NCBI GenBank assembly: GCA_019509985.1
Contig: JAEKLF010000032.1
Coordinates: forward strand, 160,450-224,449
Direction: 5' to 3'
Length of the DNA stretch: 64,000 nt
DNA from: Burkholderiales bacterium
Lineage (GTDB): Bacteria; Pseudomonadota; Gammaproteobacteria; Burkholderiales; Burkholderiaceae_C
This document shows, piece after piece, positions 49,691 to 58,338 of the stretch. Both the position numbers and the translations under genes were made by a program. The notes under the pieces were generated by a model. That model did no database searches and was not told the origin of the DNA. It worked only from the letters and a program-made list of their open reading frames with translations. Each line of letters starts with the position of its first letter. Position 1 is the stretch's first letter.

Positions 49691-50586
49691 GGCTCCGCCA
49701 CATCGAAGTCTTCCACGCCATCATGCAGGCCGGCACCATCAGCGGTGCCGCCCAGCTGCTGCACATCTCGCAGCCCGCCGTGACCAAGGTGCTGCAGCAC
49801 TGCGAGCTGCAGCTTGGCATGGCCCTGTTCGACCGCGTGCGCGGCAAGCTCTACCCGACGCCGGAGGCGCAGCGCCTGTTCGTCGAAATCGACAAGCTCA
49901 ACCGCGACCTCGTCGGCATCCGCCGCCTGGCCGCCAACCTCAAAAGTGGCGAGAGCGAGCAGGTGCGCCTCGTTGCCACGCCGGCGCTGGCCATGGCCAT
50001 CGTGCCGGCCGCGATGACGCCCTGGTGCAAGGCCTTCCCCCACGCCAGCTGCTCGCTGGCCACCCACCACACGCGCGAGATCGTGTCAGCGCTGTTGCTC
50101 GGCGAGGCCGACCTGGCGCTGTCGCTGCAGGACCCGCGCCACCCCGGCATCAAGGCCGAAATCATCGCCAGCGGCGCGATGGTGGCGCTGTGCCCGCTCG
50201 GCAGCCCCGAGGCCAGGGATGACGGTCCGTTGGGCCTGGCCGACATCCGCACCGAGATCGTCGGCCTGCAAAGCGACGACCCGCTGGCCGGTCTGCTGCA
50301 CCATGCCGGCGAGGCGCTAGGGCAGCCGCTGGCCAGCCGCATCACCGTGCAGACCTACCAGCTCGCGCGCGCCCTCGTCGAGGCCGGCGTCGGCATGACG
50401 CTGGTCGACCCCTTCACCGCCGCCAGCGCCGACCTCGGCAAGCTGCGCATCCGGCCGCTCAGCCCGACCGTGACCGTCAACCTCTACCTGCTCAGCGCCG
50501 CCAGCGCGCCACTGGGCCAGGCCTCGCGCCGCCTGGTCAAGTTCATCACCGCGGCCGCGCAAACCCACCTCGCCCGACTGCCGTGA
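49687..50586 (+). CDS. LysR-family regulator (299 aa)
   Basis: The winged helix is RLRHIEVFHAIMQAGTISGAAQLLHISQPAVTKVLQHCE, followed by the typical two-lobed effector-binding domain (90-299). ATG 49687 overlaps the stop of the peptide-binding protein (ATGA). Being encoded downstream on the same strand, not divergently, it would be co-regulated with its probable target. It has no other neighbour within the spacer that holds the repeat element. Confidence 0.9.
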   Translation: MRLRHIEVFHAIMQAGTISGAAQLLHISQPAVTKVLQHCELQLGMALFDRVRGKLYPTPEAQRLFVEIDKLNRDLVGIRRLAANLKSGESEQVRLVATPALAMAIVPAAMTPWCKAFPHASCSLATHHTREIVSALLLGEADLALSLQDPRHPGIKAEIIASGAMVALCPLGSPEARDDGPLGLADIRTEIVGLQSDDPLAGLLHHAGEALGQPLASRITVQTYQLARALVEAGVGMTLVDPFTAASADLGKLRIRPLSPTVTVNLYLLSAASAPLGQASRRLVKFITAAAQTHLARLP

Positions 50587-50589
50587 GGC

Positions 50590-50667
50590 TTACCCACCCC
50601 CTACGCGCTTCGCGCGCCCCCTCAAGGGGGCACCGCCAGCGGCCCGGCAAAGCCGGTTCCGCGGCAG
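50590..50667. repeat. REP-like dispersed palindromic element
   Basis: The region contains the palindromes GCGCTTCGCGC, CCCCC TCAA GGGGG (50617-50630) and CCGGC AAA GCCGG (50644-50656) in a row. The same type of sequence, including CCCCCTCAAGGGGG, is scattered between genes of Burkholderiales genomes. A related CCCCCAAGGGG motif is at 22976-22986. It lies after the LysR stop and before the dipeptidase gene and may also end transcription. Confidence 0.55.
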
Positions 50668-50703
50668 TCGCTGCGTCAGACACCATGTCGCAAGCGAATC
50701 GGC

Positions 50704-51333
50704 ATGACGGCCACGAAGGACCACGCCTTGATTCGCATTGAAGACATCAGCACACACGCCGATTTCCGGCCGCTGAGCAGCCTGAAACACGGCATCGCGG
50801 TGGACCTGCGCTACGCCACGGCCGACAACTTCGTCGGCCATTCCGTCTACGCCGGCATCGACTGTGCCTGGCTGCGCCGCGAGGCCGCCGACGCGCTCGA
50901 AGCCGCAGCCGCCTGGCTGGCCGAGCGCCGCCCCGGCTATCGGTTGCTGGTGTTGGACGCGCTGCGCCCGCAACGCGTGCAGCAGCGCCTGTGGGACGAA
51001 TTGCAGGGCACGCCACTGACGATGTACCTGGCCAACCCGGAGCGCGGCTCCATTCACAGCTTCGGCATGGCCGTGGACCTGACACTGATGGACCCGACTG
51101 GCCGCGAGGTCGACATGGGCAGCGGCTTTGATGAGATGACGCTGGCCTCGCACCCCGACCACGAGGCCGAGCACCTGGCGCTGGGGGCGTTGACGCCGCA
51201 ACACCTGATCGAGCGCGGATGGCTGCGCGCGGCGATGCGCGAGGCGGGCTTTCATGGCATCGCCACCGAGTGGTGGCATTTCGACTTCGGTGACCGCGTC
51301 GCGGTCAGGCGGGATCTGCCGCGGGTGCTGTGA
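50704..51333 (+). CDS. ddpX: D-alanyl-D-alanine dipeptidase (M15D, VanX/DdpX-type, 209 aa)
   Basis: The zinc ligands are in SIHSFGMAVDLTLMD (the H and D of SxHxxGxAxD) and EWWHFDF, whose Glu is the catalytic base. The arginine in LDALRPQRVQQRLW is also conserved. The enzyme cleaves D-Ala-D-Ala; in DdpX-type operons this serves recycling of peptidoglycan dipeptide, in vancomycin resistance it removes the target. The neighbours (DppA-like binding protein and LysR) fit recycling. Its 3' end overlaps the convergent GNAT gene by 29 bases. Confidence 0.92.
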   Translation: MTATKDHALIRIEDISTHADFRPLSSLKHGIAVDLRYATADNFVGHSVYAGIDCAWLRREAADALEAAAAWLAERRPGYRLLVLDALRPQRVQQRLWDELQGTPLTMYLANPERGSIHSFGMAVDLTLMDPTGREVDMGSGFDEMTLASHPDHEAEHLALGALTPQHLIERGWLRAAMREAGFHGIATEWWHFDFGDRVAVRRDLPRVL

Positions 51334-51793
51334 CGCCCGCCCCGACGCGCTTTTGCATAAAGACACTCAAGGGGTCGTCGGCATAGTCGCCGAAGGGGCC
51401 GCAGCGCTGGAAGCCGAAACGCTCGTACAGCCGCAGCGCTTCCGGCTGGAAAGGGCCCGACTCCAGCGCCAGCAGCCTGCAGCCACGCGCCACCGCCTCG
51501 GCTTCCAGCTCGGCTAGCAGGCGCTGGGCCAGGCCCTGCCCACGCGCCGCCGGACTGACGAACAGGCGCTTGAGTTCACCGAACTCGGGGCTCAGCACGA
51601 TGGCGCCACAGCCCACTGCCCGCCCTGTTGCGTCCCGAGCCACGGCGAATACCACGTTCGGCTGGGTCAGCGAGCCCAGATCCAAGGCATACCGGGCTTC
51701 GGGCGGGTAGAGGCTGTCCTGGTAGGCGTCCAGCTCGGCAATCAGCGCGATGACGTCGGGCTGGTTGGCGGATTCAAAGGTGATGGTCGTCAA
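51305..51793 (-). CDS. GNAT-family N-acetyltransferase (162 aa)
   Basis: Motif A is GELKRLFVSPAARGQGLAQRLL (acetyl-CoA pyrophosphate loop ARGQGLA) and motif B LALESGPFQPEALRLYERFGF. The overall pattern resembles PA-type GNATs of unknown substrate. ATG 51793 is used. The 48-base spacer to the HNH gene holds nothing else. Confidence 0.88.
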   Translation of the reverse strand: MTTITFESANQPDVIALIAELDAYQDSLYPPEARYALDLGSLTQPNVVFAVARDATGRAVGCGAIVLSPEFGELKRLFVSPAARGQGLAQRLLAELEAEAVARGCRLLALESGPFQPEALRLYERFGFQRCGPFGDYADDPLSVFMQKRVGAGVTAPAADPA

Positions 51794-51841
51794 GCCAAAG
51801 GCTCCATGGCAAAGGGTCTGAAGGAACGTGAGGTGCGGGTG

Positions 51842-52843
51842 CTACGCCTCAACGCTCACTAGGTAGCGCGCTCGGAATTCATCCACGCGGTTTGCGAATT
51901 CGGTGCGATGAATCATCCGGTGGCAGTTCGAGCACAACACGCTGAAGTCACGCTTGGGATCAAGGTAGGCGACGTCACCCCGCAGTTCGCTCAATGGAAC
52001 CAGGTGATGAGCTTCAATGAAGTCTTTGCCGATGGCCCCGTATCTCTCTTCGAAGTTGAAGCCGCACGCTTTGCAGGTGTAGCCCTGAAGCTTCTTTACC
52101 TTGGCGGCGAGCCGCCGATTGCGCTCGATTCGCTTGTGTTCGCGAAGACGCTTTAGGTTCTCGGGCTGAAGCCCCGTTTCGTCGTCCTCAGCGTCCGCCC
52201 TAAGGTACAGGGATGCATCGCTATCAACCAACTGGCGATAAAGATTCAGAAAGTGTTTGAGGTCTGCGTTCAGCGAGTCGTCCGTAGGCAGAGCATCGCG
52301 TGGGTAGTATTTCGCACAGATGGAGCCACGTTGATAGTCAGCTCCCAATCCCTTTTTGGTACCGAGATCGATGGGGCCGCAAAGCAGTCCCTTGGTAAGC
52401 AGACCGAGCCGCGCTTCGAAGTCTTTCGCTCTCGTCGTAAGCGCTTTGCGAGCTGTCGCGCCGTACTGTTGGCGCACTGTCGTGACGCCCTGGTTGAGAG
52501 AGAGATACACACCGGAACTGTCGGCCTTCGCTAAATACACAAGGTAGTAGCCTTGCTGCGCCGACTCCGTGACTAGCCGGTCAAAAATTGCTATCCAAGG
52601 GATATCCGCCCAATTGCCTTGGCCAGGACTTCCGTCTACCGCATAGCGATTTAGATCCCCGACGGCGGCTTCGAACTCCTTCGGGATATCGGCGCGGAGC
52701 ATCCCCGCCAGAGTATTGTTTGCAAACGCCTGTTCCGAGGCTTTTGCATACTCCTCAAGGAGAAGGCTGAGGGCTGCGTTGATGCTCACTTTTGACGCCT
52801 CGTTTGATGCGAGCGACTGTGGCACATGGCTAGGCAACCGCAT
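51842..52843 (-). CDS. MrcB-like domain-HNH endonuclease, probable modification-dependent restriction enzyme (333 aa)
   Basis: Residues about 30-180 carry NWADIPWIAIFD and SAQQGYYLVYL, then GVYLSLNQG, the DUF3578/MrcB N-terminal domain that reads modified cytosines or related DNA. Residues 255-312 form an HNH nuclease with CKAC (257-260), EAHHLVPL (279-280 histidines) and LCSNCHRMIH (304-311). This combination is a single-gene type IV-like restriction enzyme. GC is lower than in the flanks, suggesting transfer. It overlaps the WYL regulator gene by 14 bases and may be cotranscribed with and controlled by it. Confidence 0.85.
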   Translation of the reverse strand: MRLPSHVPQSLASNEASKVSINAALSLLLEEYAKASEQAFANNTLAGMLRADIPKEFEAAVGDLNRYAVDGSPGQGNWADIPWIAIFDRLVTESAQQGYYLVYLAKADSSGVYLSLNQGVTTVRQQYGATARKALTTRAKDFEARLGLLTKGLLCGPIDLGTKKGLGADYQRGSICAKYYPRDALPTDDSLNADLKHFLNLYRQLVDSDASLYLRADAEDDETGLQPENLKRLREHKRIERNRRLAAKVKKLQGYTCKACGFNFEERYGAIGKDFIEAHHLVPLSELRGDVAYLDPKRDFSVLCSNCHRMIHRTEFANRVDEFRARYLVSVEA

Positions 52844-53804
52844 GGCGCCGAGCCAGCTCCGCAGTCCACTCAGCGACCCTTGCCCTTACCTTCACTGGCC
52901 CCACCGCCTCAGCCTCGGGCGCCAACGACATCACCAACCGCGCCGCTTGGTCCACGCTCTCGATGGGCAGATTGACCCTCGCCCAGCGCTGCGGCCCCGC
53001 GGGCTTCTCGGCCACGGCTGAAGCCACGGCCTGGGCGGCGTAGCTGCCCTTCTCCGCCAGCCGTCGGCGGCCCTCCGCCGTGACGCGCAGAACCGCCACC
53101 TGCGGCCGCAGCTCACGCTCGAAGCGCTGCAGCGACGTCTGCCACCAGGTCGCCAGCTCAAAGTCCGCCGGTCGCTCGAAGCTCTCCTCACCCACGCTGA
53201 GCGCCAGGATGTTGGCCACCTTCAACGTCAGCGTGCGCGCGCCAGCCCGCGCCACGGCGTACCAGCTGCCGCCCTTGAGCACCAGGCCCAGTGGCTCGGC
53301 CTTCCAGTCGCGCTCACCCTTCCAGCTCAGGTAGCGGAGCTCGACGCGGTGGCATTCGAGCACCGCCTGGGCCAGCGCCGGCAGGTGCGCGGCCGGCTCG
53401 CCGCCCTGGTACCAGTCCAGTGGATCGACATGCAGCCGCGCCTGCAGCCGGCCAGCCAGCGCGGCCGTGTCGCCCGGCAGCGCCGATTGCAGCTTGAGCC
53501 GCAGCCGTTGCGACGCACCGCCCAGGCCCAACTCGCTGGCCGCCCCCGGCAGGCCCAGCAGCGGCAAGGCCTGGGCCTCGTCGCCCAGCAAACCGTTGAG
53601 CCGCGTCGCAAAGCCCTCGCGCAGCTTGAAGCCGCCGGCCCGGCCGCGCTCCGCGTAGACGGGCACGCCGGCGGCCGACAGTTCGTCGATGTCGCGCAGG
53701 ATGGTGCGCACCGACACCTCGAACTCGCGCGCCAGCGCCGGCGCGGTGATCTGCGGGCGCAGTTGCAGCAAGATCAGGATGGACAGCAGCCGGCTTGCGC
53801 GCAT
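52830..53804 (-). CDS. WYL-domain helix-turn-helix regulator (YafY-like, 324 aa)
   Basis: An N-terminal winged helix (SILILLQLRPQITAPALAREFEVSVRTILRDIDELSAAG) precedes the WYL domain (about 140-215, with VELRYLSWKGER and LKGGSWYAVARAG) and a C-terminal WCX-like extension. WYL regulators sense nucleic acids or small ligands and often control defence genes. Its stop overlaps the HNH endonuclease start, so an autoregulated two-gene unit is possible. ATG 53804 is at the natural start. Confidence 0.9.
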   Translation of the reverse strand: MRASRLLSILILLQLRPQITAPALAREFEVSVRTILRDIDELSAAGVPVYAERGRAGGFKLREGFATRLNGLLGDEAQALPLLGLPGAASELGLGGASQRLRLKLQSALPGDTAALAGRLQARLHVDPLDWYQGGEPAAHLPALAQAVLECHRVELRYLSWKGERDWKAEPLGLVLKGGSWYAVARAGARTLTLKVANILALSVGEESFERPADFELATWWQTSLQRFERELRPQVAVLRVTAEGRRRLAEKGSYAAQAVASAVAEKPAGPQRWARVNLPIESVDQAARLVMSLAPEAEAVGPVKVRARVAEWTAELARRHAVA

Positions 53805-53838
53805 GGGGAGGGAGCTGGATACACGACAGCGATTGTCA

Positions 53839-54729
53839 TCAAGCCTGGCCCTGCAGGCGCTCGCGCAGCCGCGGCGCGGCGTAGTCGAGGAAGGCGCGGC
53901 ATTTCATCGGCAGCCGGCCCTGGCCGGAGTAGATCAGGCTCACCGGCACCGGCGCGGGTTCATGCGCGGGCAGCAGGCGTTCCAGCGCGCCGGCCTGCAC
54001 GGCTTCGGCCACCTGGTAGGACAGCACGCGGGCCACGCCCAGGCCCATCTGCGCGGCAGCGATGGCCGCGTCGGCCGTGGTGACGGTCAGGCGCGAGTGG
54101 ATCTCCACGGTTTCGCTTGGGAACACCCAGCGGCCGGACGACATCAGCCCCTCGAAGCTGATGCAGGCGTGCCGCGCCAGATCGGCGGGCGCTTCGGGGC
54201 GGCCATAGGCGGCCAGGTAAGCGGGGCTGGCGCAGCAGACGCGGCGGATCTCGCCGACCTTGGTGGCGATGAGGCCGCTGTCGGCCAGCTCGCCGATGCG
54301 CAGGGCCAGGTCGACATGCTCCTCCAGCAGGTTGACGACGCGGTCGGCCTGGATGAGGCGCACGTCCACGTCGGGGAACTCGCGCAGGAATTCGACGACG
54401 ACGGGCAGCAGGTGCAGCCGCCCGAACACCACCGGCGCCGAGATGACGAGGCGACCGTGCGGCCGGGCATAGGCGCCGGCCGCGGCGCGCTCGGCCTCGT
54501 CCACCTGCTCCAGGATCTGGCGGCTGGCCTCCAGGTAGTCGCGGCCGGCGTCGGTCAGCTCCAGGCGGCGGGTGGAGCGGGCGATGAGGCGGGTCTTGAG
54601 CTGCGCCTCCAGCAGCGTGAGCTTGCGGCTGACGGTCGCCAGCGGCTGCTCCAGCTTGCGCGCGGCAGCGGAGAGGCTGCCGGCCTCGGCGATGGCAACG
54701 AACACCGTCATCGCCTCGAAGCGGTCCAT
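53839..54729 (-). CDS. LysR-family regulator (296 aa)
   Basis: The helix-turn-helix region is FEAMTVFVAIAEAGSLSAAARKLEQPLATVSRKLTLLE, followed by an effector domain of the CrgA/YafC subgroup (SAPVVFGRLHLLPVV). It is divergent from the three-gene operon beginning at 54864 and probably controls it. The 135-base spacer holds the candidate sites. Confidence 0.92.
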   Translation of the reverse strand: MDRFEAMTVFVAIAEAGSLSAAARKLEQPLATVSRKLTLLEAQLKTRLIARSTRRLELTDAGRDYLEASRQILEQVDEAERAAAGAYARPHGRLVISAPVVFGRLHLLPVVVEFLREFPDVDVRLIQADRVVNLLEEHVDLALRIGELADSGLIATKVGEIRRVCCASPAYLAAYGRPEAPADLARHACISFEGLMSSGRWVFPSETVEIHSRLTVTTADAAIAAAQMGLGVARVLSYQVAEAVQAGALERLLPAHEPAPVPVSLIYSGQGRLPMKCRAFLDYAAPRLRERLQGQA

Positions 54730-54737
54730 ATTTCCAA

Positions 54738-54788
54738 ATTCCGGAAGAAAGATTCCGAATCCTGCCGGCTAGTGCTTGCAGATGCAAG
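54738..54788. promoter_or_regulatory. Putative LysR-type operator region
   Basis: ATTCCG is repeated at 54738-54743 and 54752-54757 (14 bases apart, flanked by TTCCGGAA and TTCCGAAT). A perfect short dyad CTTGCA GA TGCAAG lies at 54775-54788. Both are in the spacer of the divergent LysR gene and its probable target operon. Which of them the regulator binds is not clear. Confidence 0.4.
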
Positions 54789-54863
54789 TTTCTACATTCT
54801 CGTCACCGGCAGGCCACCGGGCCGAAACGCCGAACCCACCCACCGAACACAAAGGAAACGACC

Positions 54864-55412
54864 ATGAACCGCATCGCCACCCCCGCCACCATCGACACCG
54901 CCCCCGAAGCCGCCCGCCCGCTGCTGGAAGCTGTCAACAAGCAGCTCGGCTCCGTGCCCAACCTGTTCCGCATGGTGGCCAACAGCCCGGCCGCGCTGGA
55001 GGGCTATCTCGGCATGTCGGGCGCACTGGCCAAGGGCCGCCTGCCGGCCCAGACCCGCGAGCGCATCGCGCTGGCCGTGGCCCAGGTCAACGGCTGCGGC
55101 TATTGCCTGGCCGCCCACACTTATCTGGGCACGAACCTGGCCAAGCTGGACGCCGCCGAGATCGCCGCCAACCGCGCCGGCCGCTCCAACGACGCCAAGG
55201 CCGACGCGGCCGTGCGCTTCGCCGCCAGCGTGGCCACGCAGCGCGGCCATGTGTCCGACACCGAAATGGCCGCCGTGCGCGCCGCCGGCTATGACGACGC
55301 GCAGATCGTCGAGATCGTCCAGCATGTAGCGCTGAACACGTGGACGAACTACATCAACGAAGTCGCCAAGACGGTCATCGACTTCCCCGAAGCCCTGCCG
55401 CTGGCTGCGTAA
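54864..55412 (+). CDS. Carboxymuconolactone decarboxylase/AhpD-family protein (182 aa)
   Basis: The redox motif is in [10 protein letters not shown] (about 75-84), with its two cysteines and histidine as in AhpD-like peroxidases and CMD-family proteins. The N-terminus has [26 protein letters not shown], a conserved CMD segment. AAGGAA precedes ATG. It is the first gene of the operon controlled by the divergent LysR gene. It is probably an alkylhydroperoxidase-type oxidoreductase involved in detoxification. Confidence 0.92.
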   Translation: MNRIATPATIDTAPEAARPLLEAVNKQLGSVPNLFRMVANSPAALEGYLGMSGALAKGRLPAQTRERIALAVAQVNGCGYCLAAHTYLGTNLAKLDAAEIAANRAGRSNDAKADAAVRFAASVATQRGHVSDTEMAAVRAAGYDDAQIVEIVQHVALNTWTNYINEVAKTVIDFPEALPLAA

Positions 55413-55477
55413 ATCGCTTCACGCGCGCCGCGCTCTGCCTGCGGTGCGCATCCGCTTTCAACCCTCAGGAGCCCGCC

Positions 55478-55951
55478 ATGTCCCGCCCGCCCTTTCCGCC
55501 GTTCTCGCTGACCACCGCCGTGCAGAAGGTGCGCATGGCCGAAGACGCCTGGAACAGCCGCGAGCCCGCGCGCGTGGCGCTGGCCTACACGCCGGACAGC
55601 CGCTGGCGCAACCGCTCGACCTTCGTGACCGGCCGCGAGCAGATCGAAGCCTTCCTGACGGCCAAGTGGGCGCGCGAGCTGGACTACCGCCTCATCAAGG
55701 AGATCTGGGCGCATGGCGACGACCGCATCGCCGTGCGCTTTGCCTACGAATGGCATGACGCCGACGGCCAGTGGTGGCGCAGCTACGGCAACGAGAACTG
55801 GGCCTTCGATGAAGAGGGCCTGATGCACACCCGCCACGCCAGCATCAACGACGTGGCCATCACCGAGGCCGGGCGTCTCTTCCACTGGCCTCGCGAGGCT
55901 TCGGGCCGGCGGCCGGACGACCACCCCTCTCTCAGCGACCTGGGACTCTAG
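55478..55951 (+). CDS. DUF1348 family NTF2-like protein (157 aa)
   Basis: The opening [37 protein letters not shown] and the ending GRLFHWP with [14 protein letters not shown] define DUF1348, an NTF2-like family. Members are often found with AhpD-like and PNPOx-like proteins. ATG 55478 follows CAGGAG. It is the second gene of the operon. Confidence 0.93.
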   Translation: MSRPPFPPFSLTTAVQKVRMAEDAWNSREPARVALAYTPDSRWRNRSTFVTGREQIEAFLTAKWARELDYRLIKEIWAHGDDRIAVRFAYEWHDADGQWWRSYGNENWAFDEEGLMHTRHASINDVAITEAGRLFHWPREASGRRPDDHPSLSDLGL

Positions 55952-55953
55952 CC

Positions 55954-56571
55954 ATGCAACCCGCCCTCGCCACACCGAGCGACGTCGCCTTCACGCCCAC
56001 CGTCAAGGCGCTGCAGACCCGCAAGGGCTCGCGCCACGCCTATGCCCGCATGGAGCAGGGCGGCGGCTGGGAGAGCCGCATCACGCCCGACCTGAAGGAC
56101 GAGATCGAGGCGCAGATCAGCGTCATGCTGGCCACGGCCAATGCCGAGGGCCAGCCCTATGTGCAGCACCGCGGCGGCCCGCCGGGCTTCCTGCATGTGC
56201 TGGACGAGCACACCATCGCTTTCGCCGACTTTGCCGGCAACCGCCAGTACATCACCCAGGGCAACCTGGCCGAGAACCCGCGCGCCTTCCTCTTCCTGAT
56301 GGACTACGCGCACCAGCGCCGCATCAAGATCTGGGGCCGCGCGCGCGTCGTCGAGGGCGATGCCGAGCTGATGGCGCGGCTGATGCCGGCCGGCTACGCG
56401 GCGCGGCCCGAGCAGGTCATCCTGTTCGACGTCGAGGCCTGGGACGTGAACTGCCCCAAGCACATCCCGCAGCGCTTTGAGGCGGCCGACGTGCTGGCGG
56501 CGATCCAGCAGCGCGACGAGCGCATCGCTGAGCTGGAGAAGCGCCTGGCGGCGCTGACGGCGGCCCGCTGA
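55954..56571 (+). CDS. Pyridoxamine 5'-phosphate oxidase-like flavoprotein (205 aa)
   Basis: The split-barrel FMN-binding fold is seen in SVMLATANAEGQPYVQHRGGPPGFLHVLDEHTIAFADFAGNRQY. NLAENPRAFLFLMDY and IKIWGRARVVEGD are the later strands. Family members are FMN-dependent oxidases or nitroreductase-like proteins. It is the third gene of the LysR-controlled operon, 2 bases after DUF1348. The substrate is unknown. Confidence 0.92.
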   Translation: MQPALATPSDVAFTPTVKALQTRKGSRHAYARMEQGGGWESRITPDLKDEIEAQISVMLATANAEGQPYVQHRGGPPGFLHVLDEHTIAFADFAGNRQYITQGNLAENPRAFLFLMDYAHQRRIKIWGRARVVEGDAELMARLMPAGYAARPEQVILFDVEAWDVNCPKHIPQRFEAADVLAAIQQRDERIAELEKRLAALTAAR

Positions 56572-56584
56572 CGCGCCGTCGCGA

Positions 56585-58048
56585 TCAGCGCCTGCGCTGC
56601 TCGTCGGCCAGGCGCTGCAGCACGCCGCGGATGCCCGCGCCTTCGCTGATCTGCGGGTTGGAATAGCCGTCGCTTTTTCCCGCCTCCTTCTCGCGCACCT
56701 CGATGAGCTGGCGCGCCTGCGCATGCGCCTCGGTGAAGGACCAGGTGCTCTGCAAGGCGTCCACGTACATCGCCCGGCCGAAGAAGGTCAGCTCCGAGCG
56801 CCTGCCGCAGCCGTAGGAGGTGTGGTCGGCGTCGGCCGCCGTCATCACCAGCGTGCCGTCGCCGGCCAGTGGCGCGATCCAGTTGCCCGAGTAGCAGGCC
56901 GACACCGAGATCACGCGCCAGCGCACGCCGGCCTCGTCCAGCCAGCGCTTGAGCAGGTCCGGCGTGACGGGCTCGGTCTTCAGCGGCCAGGTGTCGTTGG
57001 CCAGCTTGCCGTCGCGACCGCCGTGCGAGGTCAGGTGCAGGAAGAGCACGTCCCGGTCGCGGTCCATCACAGCGGCCATGCGGGCAATGGCCTGGCGCAG
57101 GTTGGCCGGCGTGGCCCAGGGCAGGGTGTCGCTCGTCGCGCGATTGGCCACCAGCTCCACCAGGCGGCCGTCCGCGCCGAAGCGTTCGCGCATCGTCTTC
57201 GCGACGGCCGCGCTCTCGCGCATGAAGACGTCCTCCGAGGCGTTGGGAGCGTAGGTCGCAGCGTAGACGTTGACGCGGCCGGGCTGCGGCGGCCGCAGGC
57301 CCAGCAACGCTGCATTGAGCAGTTGCGCCTGCTTGGCGATGGTCTCGTCGGTCACTGGCAGCCCGACCTCGGGTTCGGCCTCGGCCTCGGCACTGGCCGC
57401 TGGTTGCGACCACCAGAACGTCGGTGGGGCGAGCCAGCCATTCAGCAGTAGCGGGACGGGCATGAGCAGCAACACCGCCCCTCGCGCCAGCCGGGAACCC
57501 GTCACACGCCACAACAGCGCGAGCTGGGTGAGCCCGGCCCATGACAGCGGCAGCAGCCAAGCCGCCCATTGCAAGGCCGAAGGCCAATCGTCGGCGGGGC
57601 CGAGGGCGGCTCTCAGACCGAGGAAGACGGCAGAGATGATCATGCCTAGCGCCAGGCTGGCGCTGCAGGACAGCGCAAAAAGCGTGGCCGGCTTCACCGC
57701 CTCGCTGCCCTGCGCCTTGCACGACCGCGCCACGACCCAGCAAAGCCAAGCGCTCGCGGCGACGCAGATCCAACCGGACAGAAAACCCCGCCACAGCAGC
57801 ACGGGCTCGCCGGACATCAGCGCGCGCTGGACGGCAAAGCTGAGCAGGTAACCTGCAAGGATCAATGCCGCCACCGTCGCCGGCCCGGCCTCAAGGCCAT
57901 CCCATCGCGGCGGGCGGAATGCCAGCACGCGCGCGCTTTCGCGCAGCCACGACGCGCTGCCGCTTGGTGGCGCGCCATCGTTCAGTGTCGCGGCCGTCAG
58001 CAACGGCACTTCCGCAGGCACGTCCGGCGCCTGTTGCTCTTCATTCAT
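56585..58048 (-). CDS. Membrane-anchored C13 (legumain-like) cysteine peptidase (487 aa)
   Basis: Six helices (about 55-205) are followed by a linker and a caspase-fold C13 domain: VLFLHLTSHGGRDG with H342 and VISVSACYSGNW with C385 form the catalytic dyad. The C-terminus GYSNPQISEG is family-typical. C13 proteases include asparaginyl endopeptidases and GPI-transamidases. A bacterial membrane-anchored copy is uncommon and its substrate is unknown. It is convergent with the PNPOx-like gene. Confidence 0.85.
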   Translation of the reverse strand: MNEEQQAPDVPAEVPLLTAATLNDGAPPSGSASWLRESARVLAFRPPRWDGLEAGPATVAALILAGYLLSFAVQRALMSGEPVLLWRGFLSGWICVAASAWLCWVVARSCKAQGSEAVKPATLFALSCSASLALGMIISAVFLGLRAALGPADDWPSALQWAAWLLPLSWAGLTQLALLWRVTGSRLARGAVLLLMPVPLLLNGWLAPPTFWWSQPAASAEAEAEPEVGLPVTDETIAKQAQLLNAALLGLRPPQPGRVNVYAATYAPNASEDVFMRESAAVAKTMRERFGADGRLVELVANRATSDTLPWATPANLRQAIARMAAVMDRDRDVLFLHLTSHGGRDGKLANDTWPLKTEPVTPDLLKRWLDEAGVRWRVISVSACYSGNWIAPLAGDGTLVMTAADADHTSYGCGRRSELTFFGRAMYVDALQSTWSFTEAHAQARQLIEVREKEAGKSDGYSNPQISEGAGIRGVLQRLADEQRRR

Positions 58049-58078
58049 CCACCACCCCTCCCCTGCCCGGCCTCTTTT

Positions 58079-58315
58079 TTAGCCGATGCGCACGAAGCGC
58101 TGCCGCGTCACGCCGTCGACCTCCAGCGTGCCGGTGAACATCTCGTAGGGCCTCACCCACCAGCCACTGTCGTTGTACAGCGGCCGGTAGACGACGACCG
58201 CCTCCAGCGTCTCGCTGTGGCGGGCCACGGCCATCACTTCGTATTCGCCGCCTTTGTAGTGGCGATAGCGGCCAGGAGTGATGGTGGGCAATGCCGGCAG
58301 GTCGGATTCGCTCAT
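58079..58315 (-). CDS. DUF1653 family protein (78 aa)
   Basis: GRYRHYKGGEYEVMAVARHSETLE followed by VVYRPLYNDSGWWVRPYEMF is the complete DUF1653 domain, a small beta-barrel found in many proteobacteria and of unknown role. The gene lies 30 bases upstream of the C13 protease gene on the same strand and 23 bases downstream of the peroxidase gene. Confidence 0.9.
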   Translation of the reverse strand: MSESDLPALPTITPGRYRHYKGGEYEVMAVARHSETLEAVVVYRPLYNDSGWWVRPYEMFTGTLEVDGVTRQRFVRIG

Positions 58316-58338
58316 GCTCGCATTGGATCAGCTCCGCG

